A stretch of DNA of 64,000 bases, from the NCBI GenBank assembly GCA_023242925.1, contig CP096134.1, forward strand, positions 1,569,501 through 1,633,500, read 5' to 3'. Shown here one piece after another: positions 46,660 through 56,142 of this stretch. The translations under genes were made by a program, and so were the position numbers. Below the pieces are notes generated by a model. The model was not told where the DNA came from, did not search any database, and saw only the letters and a list, made by a program, of their open reading frames with translations. The stretch is from Hyphomonadaceae bacterium JAD_PAG50586_4. Lineage in GTDB: Bacteria > Pseudomonadota > Alphaproteobacteria > Caulobacterales > Aquidulcibacteraceae. How positions within the stretch are numbered: position 1 is the first letter of the stretch; each line of letters opens with the position of its first letter.

Positions 46660-48122
46660 ATGGGTCACGAACACTTTGACGTCTTGATCGTCGGCGCCGG
46701 GATTTCCGGCGTGGGCGCGGCATATCATTTGAAGCATCAATGCCCGGACAAGAGCTTTGTTGTGGTCGAAGCGTTGGAGAGCTTCGGCGGCACGTGGCTC
46801 ATGCACAAATATCCAGGCGTGCGCTCCGATAGTGACCTCTACACGTTCGGCTATCGCTTCAAACCGTGGCTGGGTGCGCCGATCGCGACGGCCGATGAGA
46901 TACTCGCTTACATGGATGAGGTCGTCGAGGAGAACGATCTCGCACCGCACATTCGCTATCAGCACAAGATCACGTCCGCGGCGTTCTCGCGCAAAAGCAA
47001 TCTCTGGACGTTGGAGGTCGAGCGTACGGACACAGGCGAGCGCGGTGTGTTTACCTGTGATTTTCTCTGGATGTGCCAAGGCTATTATCGCCATGCCGAG
47101 GGCTACACGCCCGATTGGCCTGGGCTGAAGGATTACAAGGGCCAGATCATTCATCCGCAAACATGGCCCGAGGACGCCGATCTCGCCGGTAAGGAGGTGC
47201 TGGTGATCGGCTCGGCGCCACCACCGCTACCGTCGTTCCGGCCATCGCTGGGACGTGCAAGCACGTCACCGTCTTGCAGCGCTCGCCGACCTATTTCATC
47301 CCCGGCCGCAACATCAATGAGCTCGTCGAGCTCCTGCGCCAGATCGATGTGGACGAGAACTGGATTCACGAGATCGCACGCAAGAAAATCCTGTTCGATC
47401 AAGATCAACTTACACGCCGTTCGTTCGAAGAGCCGGAGGCGTTGAAGGAAGAATTGTTGACGGGCGTGCGCGCGTTCCTCGGTCCAGACTACGACATGTC
47501 ACATTTCACGCCACGTTATCGGCCCTGGCGTCAACGCATTGCCTTCGTGCCAGACGGCGATTTGTTCCAAGGCATCGCCGCGGGCAAAGCTACGATGGTG
47601 ACCGATGAGATTGACCGCTTCACTGAAAGCGGCGTGCTCTTGAAGAGCGGCGAGGCGCTGAAAGCTGATGTCGTTGTAACGGCCACGGGATTTAATCTCA
47701 GCGTCCTCGGCGACATTCCCTTCCACGTCGATGGCGAGCCGGTGGATTTCGCCAACACCGTCACCTATCGCGGCATGATGTTTACGGGCGTGCCCAACAT
47801 GGTCTGGGTGTTCGGCTATTTCCGCGCCAGTTGGACGTTGCGCGTCGATCTTCTTGGAGATTTCGTATGCCGCTTACTGAAGCACATGGACGACAAGGGC
47901 GTGCACCGCGTCGAACCGGTGATCCCCGCAGGTGACGCGGGCATGGCGCTGGCGCCGTGGATCGATCCGGAGAATTTCAATCCGGGCTATCTTTTGCGCG
48001 GGATGCACCTCTTGCCTAAGCGCGGCGCCAAATACGAATGGCAGCACACACAGGATTATTGGCGCGAGAAGGACGAAATTCCCGCTATCGATCTCGACGG
48101 CGAGGAATTCTCATACGGCTAG
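46660..48122 (+). CDS. Baeyer-Villiger-type flavin monooxygenase, frameshifted near 47214
   Basis: The N-terminal FAD motif VLIVGAGISGVGAAYHL, GTWLMHKYPGVRSDSDLYTF and the Baeyer-Villiger fingerprint YKGQIIHPQTWP identify a class B flavoprotein monooxygenase. The NADPH-binding GKEVLVIGSGATTAT is interrupted: the sequence has GG at 47214-47215 where GGG is needed. With one G restored the frame continues through VTVLQRSPTYFIPGRN to a stop at 48122 (about 487 residues). It should insert oxygen into a ketone, giving an ester or lactone that a carboxylesterase could cleave. Confidence 0.88.
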
Positions 48123-48718
48123 TCGGCGACGCGTTGGGCGGCGTGCTCGGCCAGCATGGCCATCGAAAGCGCGCGTGTGTGCCCGGCGGATTTGCCCATC
48201 AGTTTTGAGAAGGCGCGACCGAATAGACCAACGCCCATGGCGAGCACAACGCTCACCATGATGAAATCCTCGGCGTCGTTTGGCGTCATCCCGGCGCGAT
48301 CGGAGAGTCTCGCCACGACTTTTTGTACTGCGCTGCGCACCATGGTCATGCGCTTGGCTTCGCCTGTCATTTCGAGCCACGCCGCCAAGCGCGCCACACC
48401 CGGCGCTTCGAACGCGTCGAAGAGCGCTTGCGCGCCCGCGGGTGAGGGCTCGGCGCTGACTTCGCTGATCGCCAGGATGCGGGCGACGAGGTCGCCCACC
48501 ATGCGCTCCATGAGTGCTGTCTGCACGTCATCGATCGAGCCGAAATGGTGAAGCACCGAGGCGTTCGCGACGCTGGCTTCCGCCGCCACGTCGGCAAGCT
48601 TCAGCGCTTGCGGGCCTTGCGCCACCAAGAGGCGCTCGGCAGAGGCTAGAATGTTCTCACGCGCAGCCTCGGGAGACCGGCGCACGCGGGGAACCTTACG
48701 AACTTTTGTTATTGACAT
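48119..48718 (-). CDS. TetR family regulator
   Basis: This 199-residue protein has a helix-turn-helix near 20-65 (ILASAERLLVAQGPQALKLA, ASVANASVLHHFGSIDDVQT) and a helical C-terminal domain. ATG 48718 (MSITKVRKVPRVRRS) is preferred over an upstream in-frame start because it gives the usual short basic N-terminus. The gene is divergent from the PF10118 gene and its start codon overlaps an inverted repeat, suggesting autoregulation. Its stop overlaps that of the monooxygenase by 4 bp. Confidence 0.88.
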   Translation of the reverse strand: MSITKVRKVPRVRRSPEAARENILASAERLLVAQGPQALKLADVAAEASVANASVLHHFGSIDDVQTALMERMVGDLVARILAISEVSAEPSPAGAQALFDAFEAPGVARLAAWLEMTGEAKRMTMVRSAVQKVVARLSDRAGMTPNDAEDFIMVSVVLAMGVGLFGRAFSKLMGKSAGHTRALSMAMLAEHAAQRVAD

Positions 48719-48730
48719 TTTTATCAGTAA
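48709..48730. promoter_or_regulatory. Candidate TetR operator
   Basis: TTATTGA (48709-48715) and TCAGTAA (48724-48730) form an imperfect 7-bp dyad with an 8-bp AT-rich spacer, overlapping the start of the divergent TetR gene and lying 55 bp before the PF10118 gene. Confidence 0.4.
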
Positions 48731-48784
48731 AGCCGAGCTGAGGGCCTGAGGCAAGATGCAAGTCAAAGGCTAGGGAAGCTCGCC

Positions 48785-49630
48785 ATGACCGACAAGCGTA
48801 CACCTGACACCGTCACCATCGCCCCACGCGATATTCGCTTCGATGTCGATGCCGCAAAGCGGGGTCATTGGCTCAGCGGCGATCCGGTTGGCACCGCCGT
48901 GTTCAATGCGCTGTCGCTGACGTTCCCGGATGGCGAGCGCATGTTCATGGACGCGGTGCGTCATTATCGCGGCCAGGTCAGCGGCAAGCTTGCGGAAGAT
49001 GTGCGCGGCTTTATCGCGCAAGAAGCCATCCATTCGCGTGAGCATCACCAGCTCAACCAGCTGATCGATCGCCAGAAATATGCCGTCGAAGAGATCGAAG
49101 CTGAGGTGCGCGAGCGCGTGGCGTTTGCGCGCTCAAATGGGCCGATGCGGATGTTGATCTCCACCATTGCGCTTGAGCATTTCACGGCGATGATGGCCGA
49201 AACGCATGCGCGTCACATTGATCTGTTCGACAAGGCCGATCCTGGCATCGAGCGCATGTGGCGCTGGCATGCGATGGAAGAGACCGAACACAAAGCGGTC
49301 GCGTATGACGTATTCTTAGAGGTCACGCGCGCTTGGACGCCGTTGCAGCGCTATTTGCGCCGTTGCATCTCGATGTCGATTATCACGTTCATGTTCACCG
49401 GCCACATCACTCGCTACGCGGCGCGCTTGTTGGAAGCCGATGGCTATGCGCCGAAAGACGCGGCGAAGGCGGTGAAGAAATATGTCTGGGGCAATCCCGG
49501 CATCTTTCGACGCGGTTGGAAGACGTATCTCGCCTGGTATCGCCCTGGCTTCCATCCGTGGGATCAAGACACGCGCCCGCTGGTCGAAAGCTGGAAGGCC
49601 GATTTCGACGCAAGCCCCGTTGCGGCTTAG
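48785..49630 (+). CDS. PF10118-family predicted metal-dependent hydrolase
   Basis: This 281-residue protein matches PF10118: RDIRFDVDAAKRGHWLSGDP, FPDGERMFMDAVRHY, then the metal-ligand rich helices FIAQEAIHSREHHQLNQ and WRWHAMEETEHKAVAYDVF. The ExxxH and ExxEH pairs resemble a ferritin-like di-iron site. The biochemical role is unknown, although it is described as a hydrolase. It converges on the DUF2236 gene with a 4-bp stop overlap and is divergent from a TetR gene. Confidence 0.85.
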   Translation: MTDKRTPDTVTIAPRDIRFDVDAAKRGHWLSGDPVGTAVFNALSLTFPDGERMFMDAVRHYRGQVSGKLAEDVRGFIAQEAIHSREHHQLNQLIDRQKYAVEEIEAEVRERVAFARSNGPMRMLISTIALEHFTAMMAETHARHIDLFDKADPGIERMWRWHAMEETEHKAVAYDVFLEVTRAWTPLQRYLRRCISMSIITFMFTGHITRYAARLLEADGYAPKDAAKAVKKYVWGNPGIFRRGWKTYLAWYRPGFHPWDQDTRPLVESWKADFDASPVAA

Positions 49631-50948
49631 GCCGCTTCGGCCACGCCTTGCGTTGGTTTGTACTTTGACGCGTCTGAGGTGAATTCGGCGTGGCCGTAGC
49701 GCTTCAGCAGGCCGCGTACGCGTTTCACCAGCACCTTGTCCGCCGCATCGCGCAACCCCGGTACTTGATCCGCGAGCTTGTACGCCGCCATGCGCGTGGT
49801 GATGCCGAGAGCCCCGAGCACGAAGATCGCTTGATCGCGCGGCGTGACGTCCACGCCCATTTGCTCCGCGACTTTGCGGTCGCCCTTCAGAAATTCCTTA
49901 AGGAAGAAAGTTTTCGCAAAACTGCGCTCAACCGAATTGTGCAAGCGGTTCGCGAACGATTTGTCCGGCGGCAGATAGGCGGAAAGTGTGGCGCGCACGA
50001 GTTCGCCGCAGGTCGTATCGTCATAGCCGCGACGGAGCGTTGAATTGCGCGCTGTCATCATGCGCACAACGCCTTCGGGGGTGTCGGCCAGCAGATCTTC
50101 CGGCAAGCCGAGCAAGAAGCAGCGATAGCGGCTGACTTCGACACGCGCGCGCTCCTCCGCCGTGAAGGTGCGCCGGCCTTCGCCGATCATTTTGAACGCC
50201 ATCAGAAAGACCGGGATCAAGCCCGCGGGCATCTGATCCACCTGCGGAATCGGCACGCCATAGACGCTCGCATCCCAACGCCCTGAGCGGATCGCGTTAT
50301 AGCGCACCATTGAGTGCATCAACCGCACCATCGCCGCCGCTTTGAAGCCCTCGCCGTGGCGCTCCAATGCACCGGGCAGCGTCGTCGTCGCGAAGAAGGT
50401 CGCGGTTTCGTTTACGCGGCGCGCAGCGCTTTCATTGCTGAGCGTGCCCGTGAGCGCCATTGGCAGCGCGGAATATTTGTTGAGGAAGGTGGCGATGAAG
50501 GCGCCGCGCACGGCGTAGGGCGCCAGGTGCGCGGTGGCGTTGCGCTCAAGCCGGCGCCTTCGCGCACCAGATCCATATCGACCCAAGCTGGCGTTTGCTC
50601 CATCGCGTGGATGAGTGCTGCAAGCTCCGGCGGCGCATCGGCGACATGCTCGATCCCGCGATCGCACGCGATCTGCAACAGCTCGATCAGTGTGCGGAAG
50701 CCGTATTTCGGCATCAGCATCGCGTAAGCATCCGTCACGACGTCGCCTAGCATCGTGTAAGCGCGCACCCGCTCGAGGTCCTCGTCGGTGACGGCGACGC
50801 CATTAGGCGCGCGCTCTTGAACGACCGCCGCTTTTGGATCGTGGGTGAAGCGCTCAGGGTCACGGTCGAAATCGATGCCGCCATAAATCGCGGGCAGCAG
50901 CGTCTTCTGCGCGGCGACCCGGGCCCAGACCTGTTCGATCGCATTCAT
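49627..50948 (-). CDS. DUF2236 / MpaB-like oxygenase family protein, frameshifted near 50553
   Basis: The N-terminal frame starts MNAIEQVWARVAAQKTLLPA and runs to DMDLVREGA; the C-terminal frame continues LERNATAHLAPYAVRGAFIA to the stop at 49627. One base is missing where GGCGCCGG should read GGCGCCCGG on the coding strand, giving about 440 residues. HSMVRYNAIRSGRWDASVYG and FLLGLPEDLLADTPEG are characteristic of DUF2236 proteins, relatives of the latex-clearing protein and MpaB haem oxygenases. A regulator of TetR type lies divergently upstream. Confidence 0.78.
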
Positions 50949-50980
50949 CGCAGCTTCCTCACCCTCAATCGGCTGTCTAC

Positions 50981-51001
50981 AATGTAAGTAAAGCTCACAT
51001 T
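50981..51001. promoter_or_regulatory. Candidate TetR operator between DUF2236 and TetR genes
   Basis: AATGTAAG (50981-50988) and CTCACATT (50994-51001) form an 8-bp dyad with one mismatch and a 5-bp spacer, centred in the 106-bp divergent region. The position suits repression of both genes by the TetR protein at 51055. Confidence 0.5.
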
Positions 51002-51054
51002 TGGGCTACTCGCTTTGCCAAGAACAGGCTGCGAGCCCCCGAGGAGATCGGTAA

Positions 51055-51663
51055 GTGGCTGACAAATCACGCAGAACGCCACGTCAGGCGCGGGCCGAAG
51101 GCACGGTGGACGCAATTCTCGACGCCGCCTTTCAACTTTTGGAGGCCGACGGGATTGAGAAGCTGACGACGAACCACGTCGCTCAGCGGGCTGGGGTGAG
51201 CATCGGCACGCTCTACCAATATTTCGCCAGCAAGCAGGACATCCTGGCCGCACTTGCCCAACGCCGCGCCAGCGCCGTCAGAGACGCGATCGCCGACACG
51301 ATTATCCGTAGGCCCGAGATCAGTAGCGTGCGGCCAATCGTGCGGGCGCTGATGCACGGCTTCGAAGGTTCCCCAGCAACGCGCCAAGCCCTGCTGGACG
51401 CCATGTTTCTGCGCGGCGGCGACGGCGTGCTCGCGCAACACCACGGCGCATTCCTCGCTGCAATTGCAGGTAGGGCGCGCCTACAACTCGATCTGACGGC
51501 TGAATCTGCGTTTGTGCTCACGCACGCGCCCATCGCGTTGTTGCGCGCGGCGGCGGCGGAACCGGAACTTGGCCTCGATCCGGTGAGGCTCGAAGATGAG
51601 CTCGTGCGCTTGATGGAGGCCTACATTGGGGCGCTCGTGAGTATGCAGCGCCCCGAGAGCTGA
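51055..51663 (+). CDS. TetR family regulator
   Basis: This 202-residue regulator starts at GTG 51055 and has a helix-turn-helix in AILDAAFQLLEADGIEKLTT and NHVAQRAGVSIGTLYQYFAS, followed by a helical ligand domain. It is divergent from the DUF2236 oxygenase-like gene with a dyad operator between them, so it most likely represses that gene and itself. Confidence 0.9.
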   Translation: MADKSRRTPRQARAEGTVDAILDAAFQLLEADGIEKLTTNHVAQRAGVSIGTLYQYFASKQDILAALAQRRASAVRDAIADTIIRRPEISSVRPIVRALMHGFEGSPATRQALLDAMFLRGGDGVLAQHHGAFLAAIAGRARLQLDLTAESAFVLTHAPIALLRAAAAEPELGLDPVRLEDELVRLMEAYIGALVSMQRPES

Positions 51664-52028
51664 AGCCGGGCGCTCTTGCGTTCGCGCAAAGCTCACGCCA
51701 GATCACGCAAGGACAGCCTATTTCGCTTGTTTTAGGCTGCACTCGCCAGGCGTTGATTGTGTTCCATTTTCCCCAATCGACGGCAGCCCTGTGAGCCGCC
51801 CCTGACCCAGTCTTGGCGCGACACATCGTTCAGGAAGACGTGAAGAAGACGGGAAGTCGATTGCGAGGCCGCCGCGACCTCGCCATATCGGCGCCTCGCT
51901 TGACGGAGAAGGTGGGCTCCAACAGGCGGAGCGTTAGTGGGGCTGACGCAAGGCGCGAAGCGGTTATTCGCGCGATAAGGCCCGGACCAAGTCATCCGGA
52001 CCACAGATATTTCTGAGGTGGAAGCGGA
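51664..52028. other. 365-bp intergenic region without a supported gene
   Basis: No frame here shows a family match, signal peptide or convincing ribosome-binding site. The first 80 bp contain short AT-richer stretches (TATTTCGCTTGTTTTAGG) that could hold a promoter or terminator, but no clear stem with T-tract is visible. The last 20 bp hold the ribosome-binding site (TGAGGTGGAAG) of the small gene at 52029. Confidence 0.5.
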
Positions 52029-52271
52029 ATGGATCACGATTTCTGCAACGTCGACGGCGCCAGACGCCTGAAGCAGCGGATCGAGGAATACTGGCGTGAC
52101 CGTGGGTTTAACGTCGAAGTGAAGCTCATTGATGCGGGCTTTGTGGCGGCCATGCGCTCGGCGCGCACGGACGTACGTAGCGACATGGTCAACGGTTTCC
52201 CGACAAAGCGCGCCGACAATGATGACGATCGCTCGTCCCCTAGCCGTCGCGGCTTGGTGGGCGCTGCGTAA
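52029..52271 (+). CDS. Small conserved hypothetical protein
   Basis: This 80-residue product (MDHDFCNVDGARRLKQRIEE, then YWRDRGFNVEVKLIDAGFVA) has a compact alpha-beta pattern followed by SARTDVRSDMVNGFPTKR and a disordered Asp/Ser/Arg tail. The ordered first 60 residues look like a real small domain and resemble small alphaproteobacterial proteins of unknown role. A GAGGTGGAAG ribosome-binding site precedes ATG 52029. Confidence 0.6.
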   Translation: MDHDFCNVDGARRLKQRIEEYWRDRGFNVEVKLIDAGFVAAMRSARTDVRSDMVNGFPTKRADNDDDRSSPSRRGLVGAA

Positions 52272-52292
52272 GCGCCACGGGCTCCGCTGCGG

Positions 52293-52985
52293 CTAGGGGC
52301 GCGCCGCCAAGAGGCGGCGGCAGGCCGGCGTTAGTTCTGAATATCGATCTAAAAGGACGTCGGCGCCGAGTTTATCGGCGTCGGCGTCCAGATATCCAAA
52401 ACTCACAATAATCACCGGTGCGCCCGCAGCGCGCGCCGCGCCGACGTCGATGGACGTATCGCCGATCATCACGGAGCGGCGCACTGTGCCGCCCGCGCGC
52501 GTCACGGCGGCGCGATAATGCTCAGGGTGCGGCTTGCGATCGGTGACGGCATCCGCGCCAACGATCGCGGAGAACCATTTCGTGAGATCGAGTGCGTCGA
52601 GGAGTTGGTTCGACAGCTCAGTGCGCTTGTTTGTGCACACCGAAAGCTTGGCGCCCATGCTGGCAAGCTGGCCCAGCGCTTCGCTGACGCCCGGGAAAGG
52701 CCGCGATTCAGCGGCGATGTCGGCCCGATAAATCTCAACGAAGGCGGTCATGAGTTGATCCAGGCGCTCTGGGCCGAACGTCACCCCGTGCAATTGCGCC
52801 GCGCGCTCGATCATGGCCCGCGCGCCGCGGCCCACCATGCGGCGGACGCTTTCCTGCTTGGTATGTGGCAGGCCCTCAAGATCCAGCGTGGCGTTCAGCG
52901 CGCGCACCAGATCGGGCGCGGTGTCCACCAACGTGCCGTCGAGGTCGAAAACAATGGTGGCGTCGGCCAATTCGCCGATGGTCAT
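52293..52985 (-). CDS. gph: Phosphoglycolate phosphatase (HAD family)
   Basis: This 230-residue HAD hydrolase has motif I FDLDGTLVDTAPDL, a helical cap, motif II SVCTNKR, the motif III lysine in TDRKPHPEHY and motif IV MIGDTSIDVGAARAAG. The pattern fits Gph, which dephosphorylates 2-phosphoglycolate from DNA repair or metabolism, though other small phosphate substrates are possible. ATG 52985 (MTIGELADATIVFDLDG) is chosen; much longer in-frame upstream sequence overlaps glmU and is not family-like. It is divergent from glmU. Confidence 0.85.
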   Translation of the reverse strand: MTIGELADATIVFDLDGTLVDTAPDLVRALNATLDLEGLPHTKQESVRRMVGRGARAMIERAAQLHGVTFGPERLDQLMTAFVEIYRADIAAESRPFPGVSEALGQLASMGAKLSVCTNKRTELSNQLLDALDLTKWFSAIVGADAVTDRKPHPEHYRAAVTRAGGTVRRSVMIGDTSIDVGAARAAGAPVIIVSFGYLDADADKLGADVLLDRYSELTPACRRLLAARP

Positions 52986-53051
52986 GGATGGCCCCAAACT
53001 CTGCACTTGCGCTAGAACCAGCGCTGGATTCGAGCAATTGGGTAAAAGCAG

Positions 53052-54404
53052 ATGAGCCGAGCGCGGGCGGCGGTGATTTTGGCGGCGGGCCAGGGCACGC
53101 GGATGAAGTCCGATTTGCCGAAAGTGCTGCATCAGGTTGGCGCCCGGCCGATGCTGGATTGGGCCTTTGCCTCGGCGCGCGGCTTGGGCGCAGAGCGGGT
53201 GATCGTCGTCACCGGCGCGCACGCGCCGCAGGTGCGTGAACATGCAGCAAGGCTCGTTGGGGAAAGTTCCGTCGCCACGCAAGACCCGCCGCTTGGCACC
53301 GCGCACGCCGTGCGCGCCGCGGAGCAAGCGCTTGCGGGCTTCGATGGCGACGTTGTCGTCCTCTACGCCGATGCGCCGCTGGTAAAATCCGAGAGCCTCG
53401 CGGCGATGTTTGCGCTGCGTGAAGCGAAGGGCGGCATGGCCGTGCTCGGCTTCACTGCGCCGAACCCGTTCGGCTATGGCCGCCTCATCACTGATGCGGA
53501 AGGCCGCTTGCAGCGCATCGTCGAAGAGAAGGACGCGACGCCTGAAGAGCGCGCGATCAATCTGTGCAATTCGGGCGTGCTCTGCGCCGATGCTAAAGCG
53601 CTCTTCCAATTGCTGTCGATGGTGAAGAACGAAAACGCCAAGGGCGAATATTATTTGACCGACGTCGTCGGCCTCGGCCGCTCAGCCGGGTTTTTCACGC
53701 ACATCGTTGAGGGTGACGAGACCGAAGTGCTCGGTGTGAACTCACGCGTCGAACTCGCGGAGGCCGAAGCCGCGTTCCAGCGCCGCCGCCGCCGCGCTGC
53801 GATGGAAGCCGGCGTCACATTGATCGATCCCAATACCGTGTTCTTCAGCCACGACACCGAGATTGCCAATGACGTGGTGATCGAGCCGAACGTGTATTTT
53901 GGCGCCGGTGTCAAAATCGGCAAAGGCGCGCGCATCAAGGCATTCTGCCACATCGAAGGTGCGGACATCGGCGAGGGCGCGCAGATCGGCCCCTCCGCCC
54001 GCTTGCGTCCTGGTACGAAGCTCGGCGCCAACGTGAAGATCGGTAATTTCGTCGAGATCAAGAATTCCACCTTCGGTCCGAAAGCGCAGGCGAGCCATCT
54101 GACTTATGTGGGCGACGCTGATGTCGGCGCGCGCGCCAATCTCGGCTGCGGCGCCATCACCTGCAATTATGACGGCTTCGACAAATATCGCACCACGATC
54201 GGCGAGGACGCCTTCATTGGCTCCGACACAGCCCTTGTAGCGCCCGTCACCATAGGCAAAGGCGCCTACACCGGCACCGGCAGCGTTATCACCAAAGACG
54301 TCCCCGATGGCGCTCTTGGCGTGGGTCGCGCCCGCCAAGTGAACATCGACGGCTGGGCCGATAAGAACCGCGCGAACAAGCAGAAGGCGAAGGACACGAA
54401 ATGA
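53052..54404 (+). CDS. glmU: Bifunctional UDP-GlcNAc pyrophosphorylase / glucosamine-1-phosphate acetyltransferase
   Basis: This 450-residue enzyme begins with the nucleotidyltransferase domain (AVILAAGQGTRMKSDLPKVL, VVVLYADAPLV, GRLQRIVEEKDATPEE) and ends with a left-handed beta-helix of hexapeptide repeats (about 250-420) including ASHLTYVGDADVGARANLGC and NYDGFDKYRTTIG. It makes UDP-GlcNAc for peptidoglycan and LPS. In many alphaproteobacteria glmS follows; here rpiA follows with a 4-bp ATGA overlap. The long C-terminal basic tail (NRANKQKAKDTK) is unremarkable. Confidence 0.96.
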   Translation: MSRARAAVILAAGQGTRMKSDLPKVLHQVGARPMLDWAFASARGLGAERVIVVTGAHAPQVREHAARLVGESSVATQDPPLGTAHAVRAAEQALAGFDGDVVVLYADAPLVKSESLAAMFALREAKGGMAVLGFTAPNPFGYGRLITDAEGRLQRIVEEKDATPEERAINLCNSGVLCADAKALFQLLSMVKNENAKGEYYLTDVVGLGRSAGFFTHIVEGDETEVLGVNSRVELAEAEAAFQRRRRRAAMEAGVTLIDPNTVFFSHDTEIANDVVIEPNVYFGAGVKIGKGARIKAFCHIEGADIGEGAQIGPSARLRPGTKLGANVKIGNFVEIKNSTFGPKAQASHLTYVGDADVGARANLGCGAITCNYDGFDKYRTTIGEDAFIGSDTALVAPVTIGKGAYTGTGSVITKDVPDGALGVGRARQVNIDGWADKNRANKQKAKDTK

Positions 54405-55105
54405 GCGCTTCAGACCTCGCCAAGTTCAACGCCGCCCAAGCAGCACTCGCTTACATCAAGGACGGCATGGTCATCGGTCTCGGCACCGGCTCCACCTCGG
54501 CGCATTTCGTGCGTTTGCTGGGCGACAAAGTTCGCCAAGGCCTGCGCGTGAAGGGCGTGCCGACTTCGGAAGCGACGCGCAATCTGGCCGAGCAGGTTGG
54601 CGTGCCGCTGATCGAGATCAGCCAAGTGACCGCCATCGATGTCGACGTGGACGGCGCCGATGAGATCGACCCACAATTCCGCCTGATCAAAGGCGGCGGC
54701 GGGGCGCTGTTGCGTGAGAAGATCGTGGCGGCGGCTTCAAAGCGCGTTGTGGTGATAGCGGATGAGACCAAGTGGGTTGAAACGCTCGGCGCATTCCCGC
54801 TGCCCGTCGAAGTCACCCGCTTTGGCTTTGCGTTGACGGCGCAACGTATCAAGGAAGCGCTGCAGGCGACGGGTTGCGAAGGGGTTGAGGCCGCACTTCG
54901 CGTGTCCGGCAAAGCCAACGAGCCGGTCATCACTGACGGGGGCAATTACATTATCGACGCGCATGCCAAACGCATCCCTGACGCCAACGCGCTCGCCGCA
55001 GCGCTGCAACAAATCGCTGGCGTGGTTGAGCACGGCATTTTCATTGGCCTCGCGCATGTCGTCATCCTCGGCAAAGCCAAAGGCGCAGAGATGAAGGAGC
55101 TCTGA
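54401..55105 (+). CDS. rpiA: Ribose-5-phosphate isomerase A
   Basis: This 234-residue enzyme has all RpiA signatures: GLGTGSTSAHFVRLL, DVDVDGADEIDPQFRLIKGG, GGALLREKIVAAASKRVVVI (with the catalytic lysine) and VITDGGNYIIDAH. It interconverts ribose-5-phosphate and ribulose-5-phosphate in the cytoplasm. ATG 54401 overlaps the glmU stop (ATGA), and its TGA overlaps the ATG of the next gene (TGATG), indicating translational coupling. Confidence 0.96.
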   Translation: MSASDLAKFNAAQAALAYIKDGMVIGLGTGSTSAHFVRLLGDKVRQGLRVKGVPTSEATRNLAEQVGVPLIEISQVTAIDVDVDGADEIDPQFRLIKGGGGALLREKIVAAASKRVVVIADETKWVETLGAFPLPVEVTRFGFALTAQRIKEALQATGCEGVEAALRVSGKANEPVITDGGNYIIDAHAKRIPDANALAAALQQIAGVVEHGIFIGLAHVVILGKAKGAEMKEL

Positions 55106-56132
55106 TGGTGCGCAGCACGCGATGTATTGTCCTGGCCGCACCCGCGCGCGGCGTGCCCACAGCCGAGACATTCCGCCTGGAAAGCGCGGACCTGCCGGAC
55201 ACGCTCAATCCCGGCCAAGTGCTCACGCGCACGATCTATTGCTCCGCCGATCCTGGCACGCGTGCGCGTCTCTCCGATGGCCCAAGCTACGCGCCGCCGC
55301 TGCGTGCGGGCGACACGATCGATGGCTTCTGCGTTGGCGAAGTGATCGAGAGCGCCAACGATAAGTTCGCTGTGGGCGAGATCGTGGCGCTGGGCGGCGG
55401 TTGGGCCGAGCATGTGCTCTTCCCCGGCCGCGGCTATATCCAGAAAATCCCGCATTGCCGCGTGCCTCTTTCCTATTGGATCGGCGTGCTCGGCGTGCCG
55501 GGCATGACGGCGTGGTTCGGCCTAAAGCGCGTCGCCGCGATCAAACCGGGCGATCGTGTGCTCGTGACATCGGCCGCGGGGCCTGTGGGCGCAACGGCGG
55601 GGCAGATCGCGAAGGCGTCGGGCGCTGCGCGTGTCGTCGGTGTCGCCTCGGCGCCGACAAGGCTGCGTGGTTGCGCGAGGCTGGGTTTGACGACGTGGTG
55701 GATTACAAAGCAGTCGATGATCTCGGCGCAGCACTGCGCGCCGTATCGCCCGAGGGCTACGACATCCTGTTCGACAATGTCGGCAACGCGATGATCGATA
55801 CGGTGATGCCGCTGCTGCGCATCGGGGCGCGCGTCGTCGTCTCTGGCCAAACCGCCGATTACAACACGCCCTACGACCAAGCGCCGGCGCTGCACAATAC
55901 GCGCTATTTCATCGCCAGCCGCATCCGCATGGAGGGCCTCGTCGTGTTTGACGATTTGCGCGCGTTTGCGGCGGCGCAGGAAGAGTTGTGCGGCATGATC
56001 GAAACGGGCGCAGTCAAAGTGCGTGAGCACAAATACCACGGGCTCGAAGCAGCCCCCGGCGCGTTCATCGATCTTTTCCAAGGTTCGGCGTTTGGCCGAC
56101 GCATTATTCAAGTGGGCGAAGAACCACATTAG
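55105..56132 (+). CDS. Zinc-less MDR oxidoreductase (prostaglandin reductase/CurA-like), frameshifted near 55650
   Basis: The N-terminal half (LESADLPDTLNPGQVLTRTI, YWIGVLGVPGMTAWFGLKRV, DRVLVTSAAGPVGATAGQIA) and C-terminal half (AAWLREAGFDDVVDYKAVDD, YDILFDNVGNAMIDTVMPLL) are in different frames. The sequence TCGGCGCC at 55649-55656 should read TCGGGCGCC; one missing G restores a 342-residue enzyme. The family reduces alpha,beta-unsaturated ketones or 2-enoyl substrates with NADPH and lacks zinc ligands. It overlaps rpiA by TGATG. Confidence 0.86.
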
Positions 56133-56142
56133 GGAGCGGCGT

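Noticed and set aside
51813..52016. 67-codon frame in the intergenic region before 52029
   Set aside because: No ribosome-binding site, signal or recognisable domain; composition is that of random GC-rich sequence.
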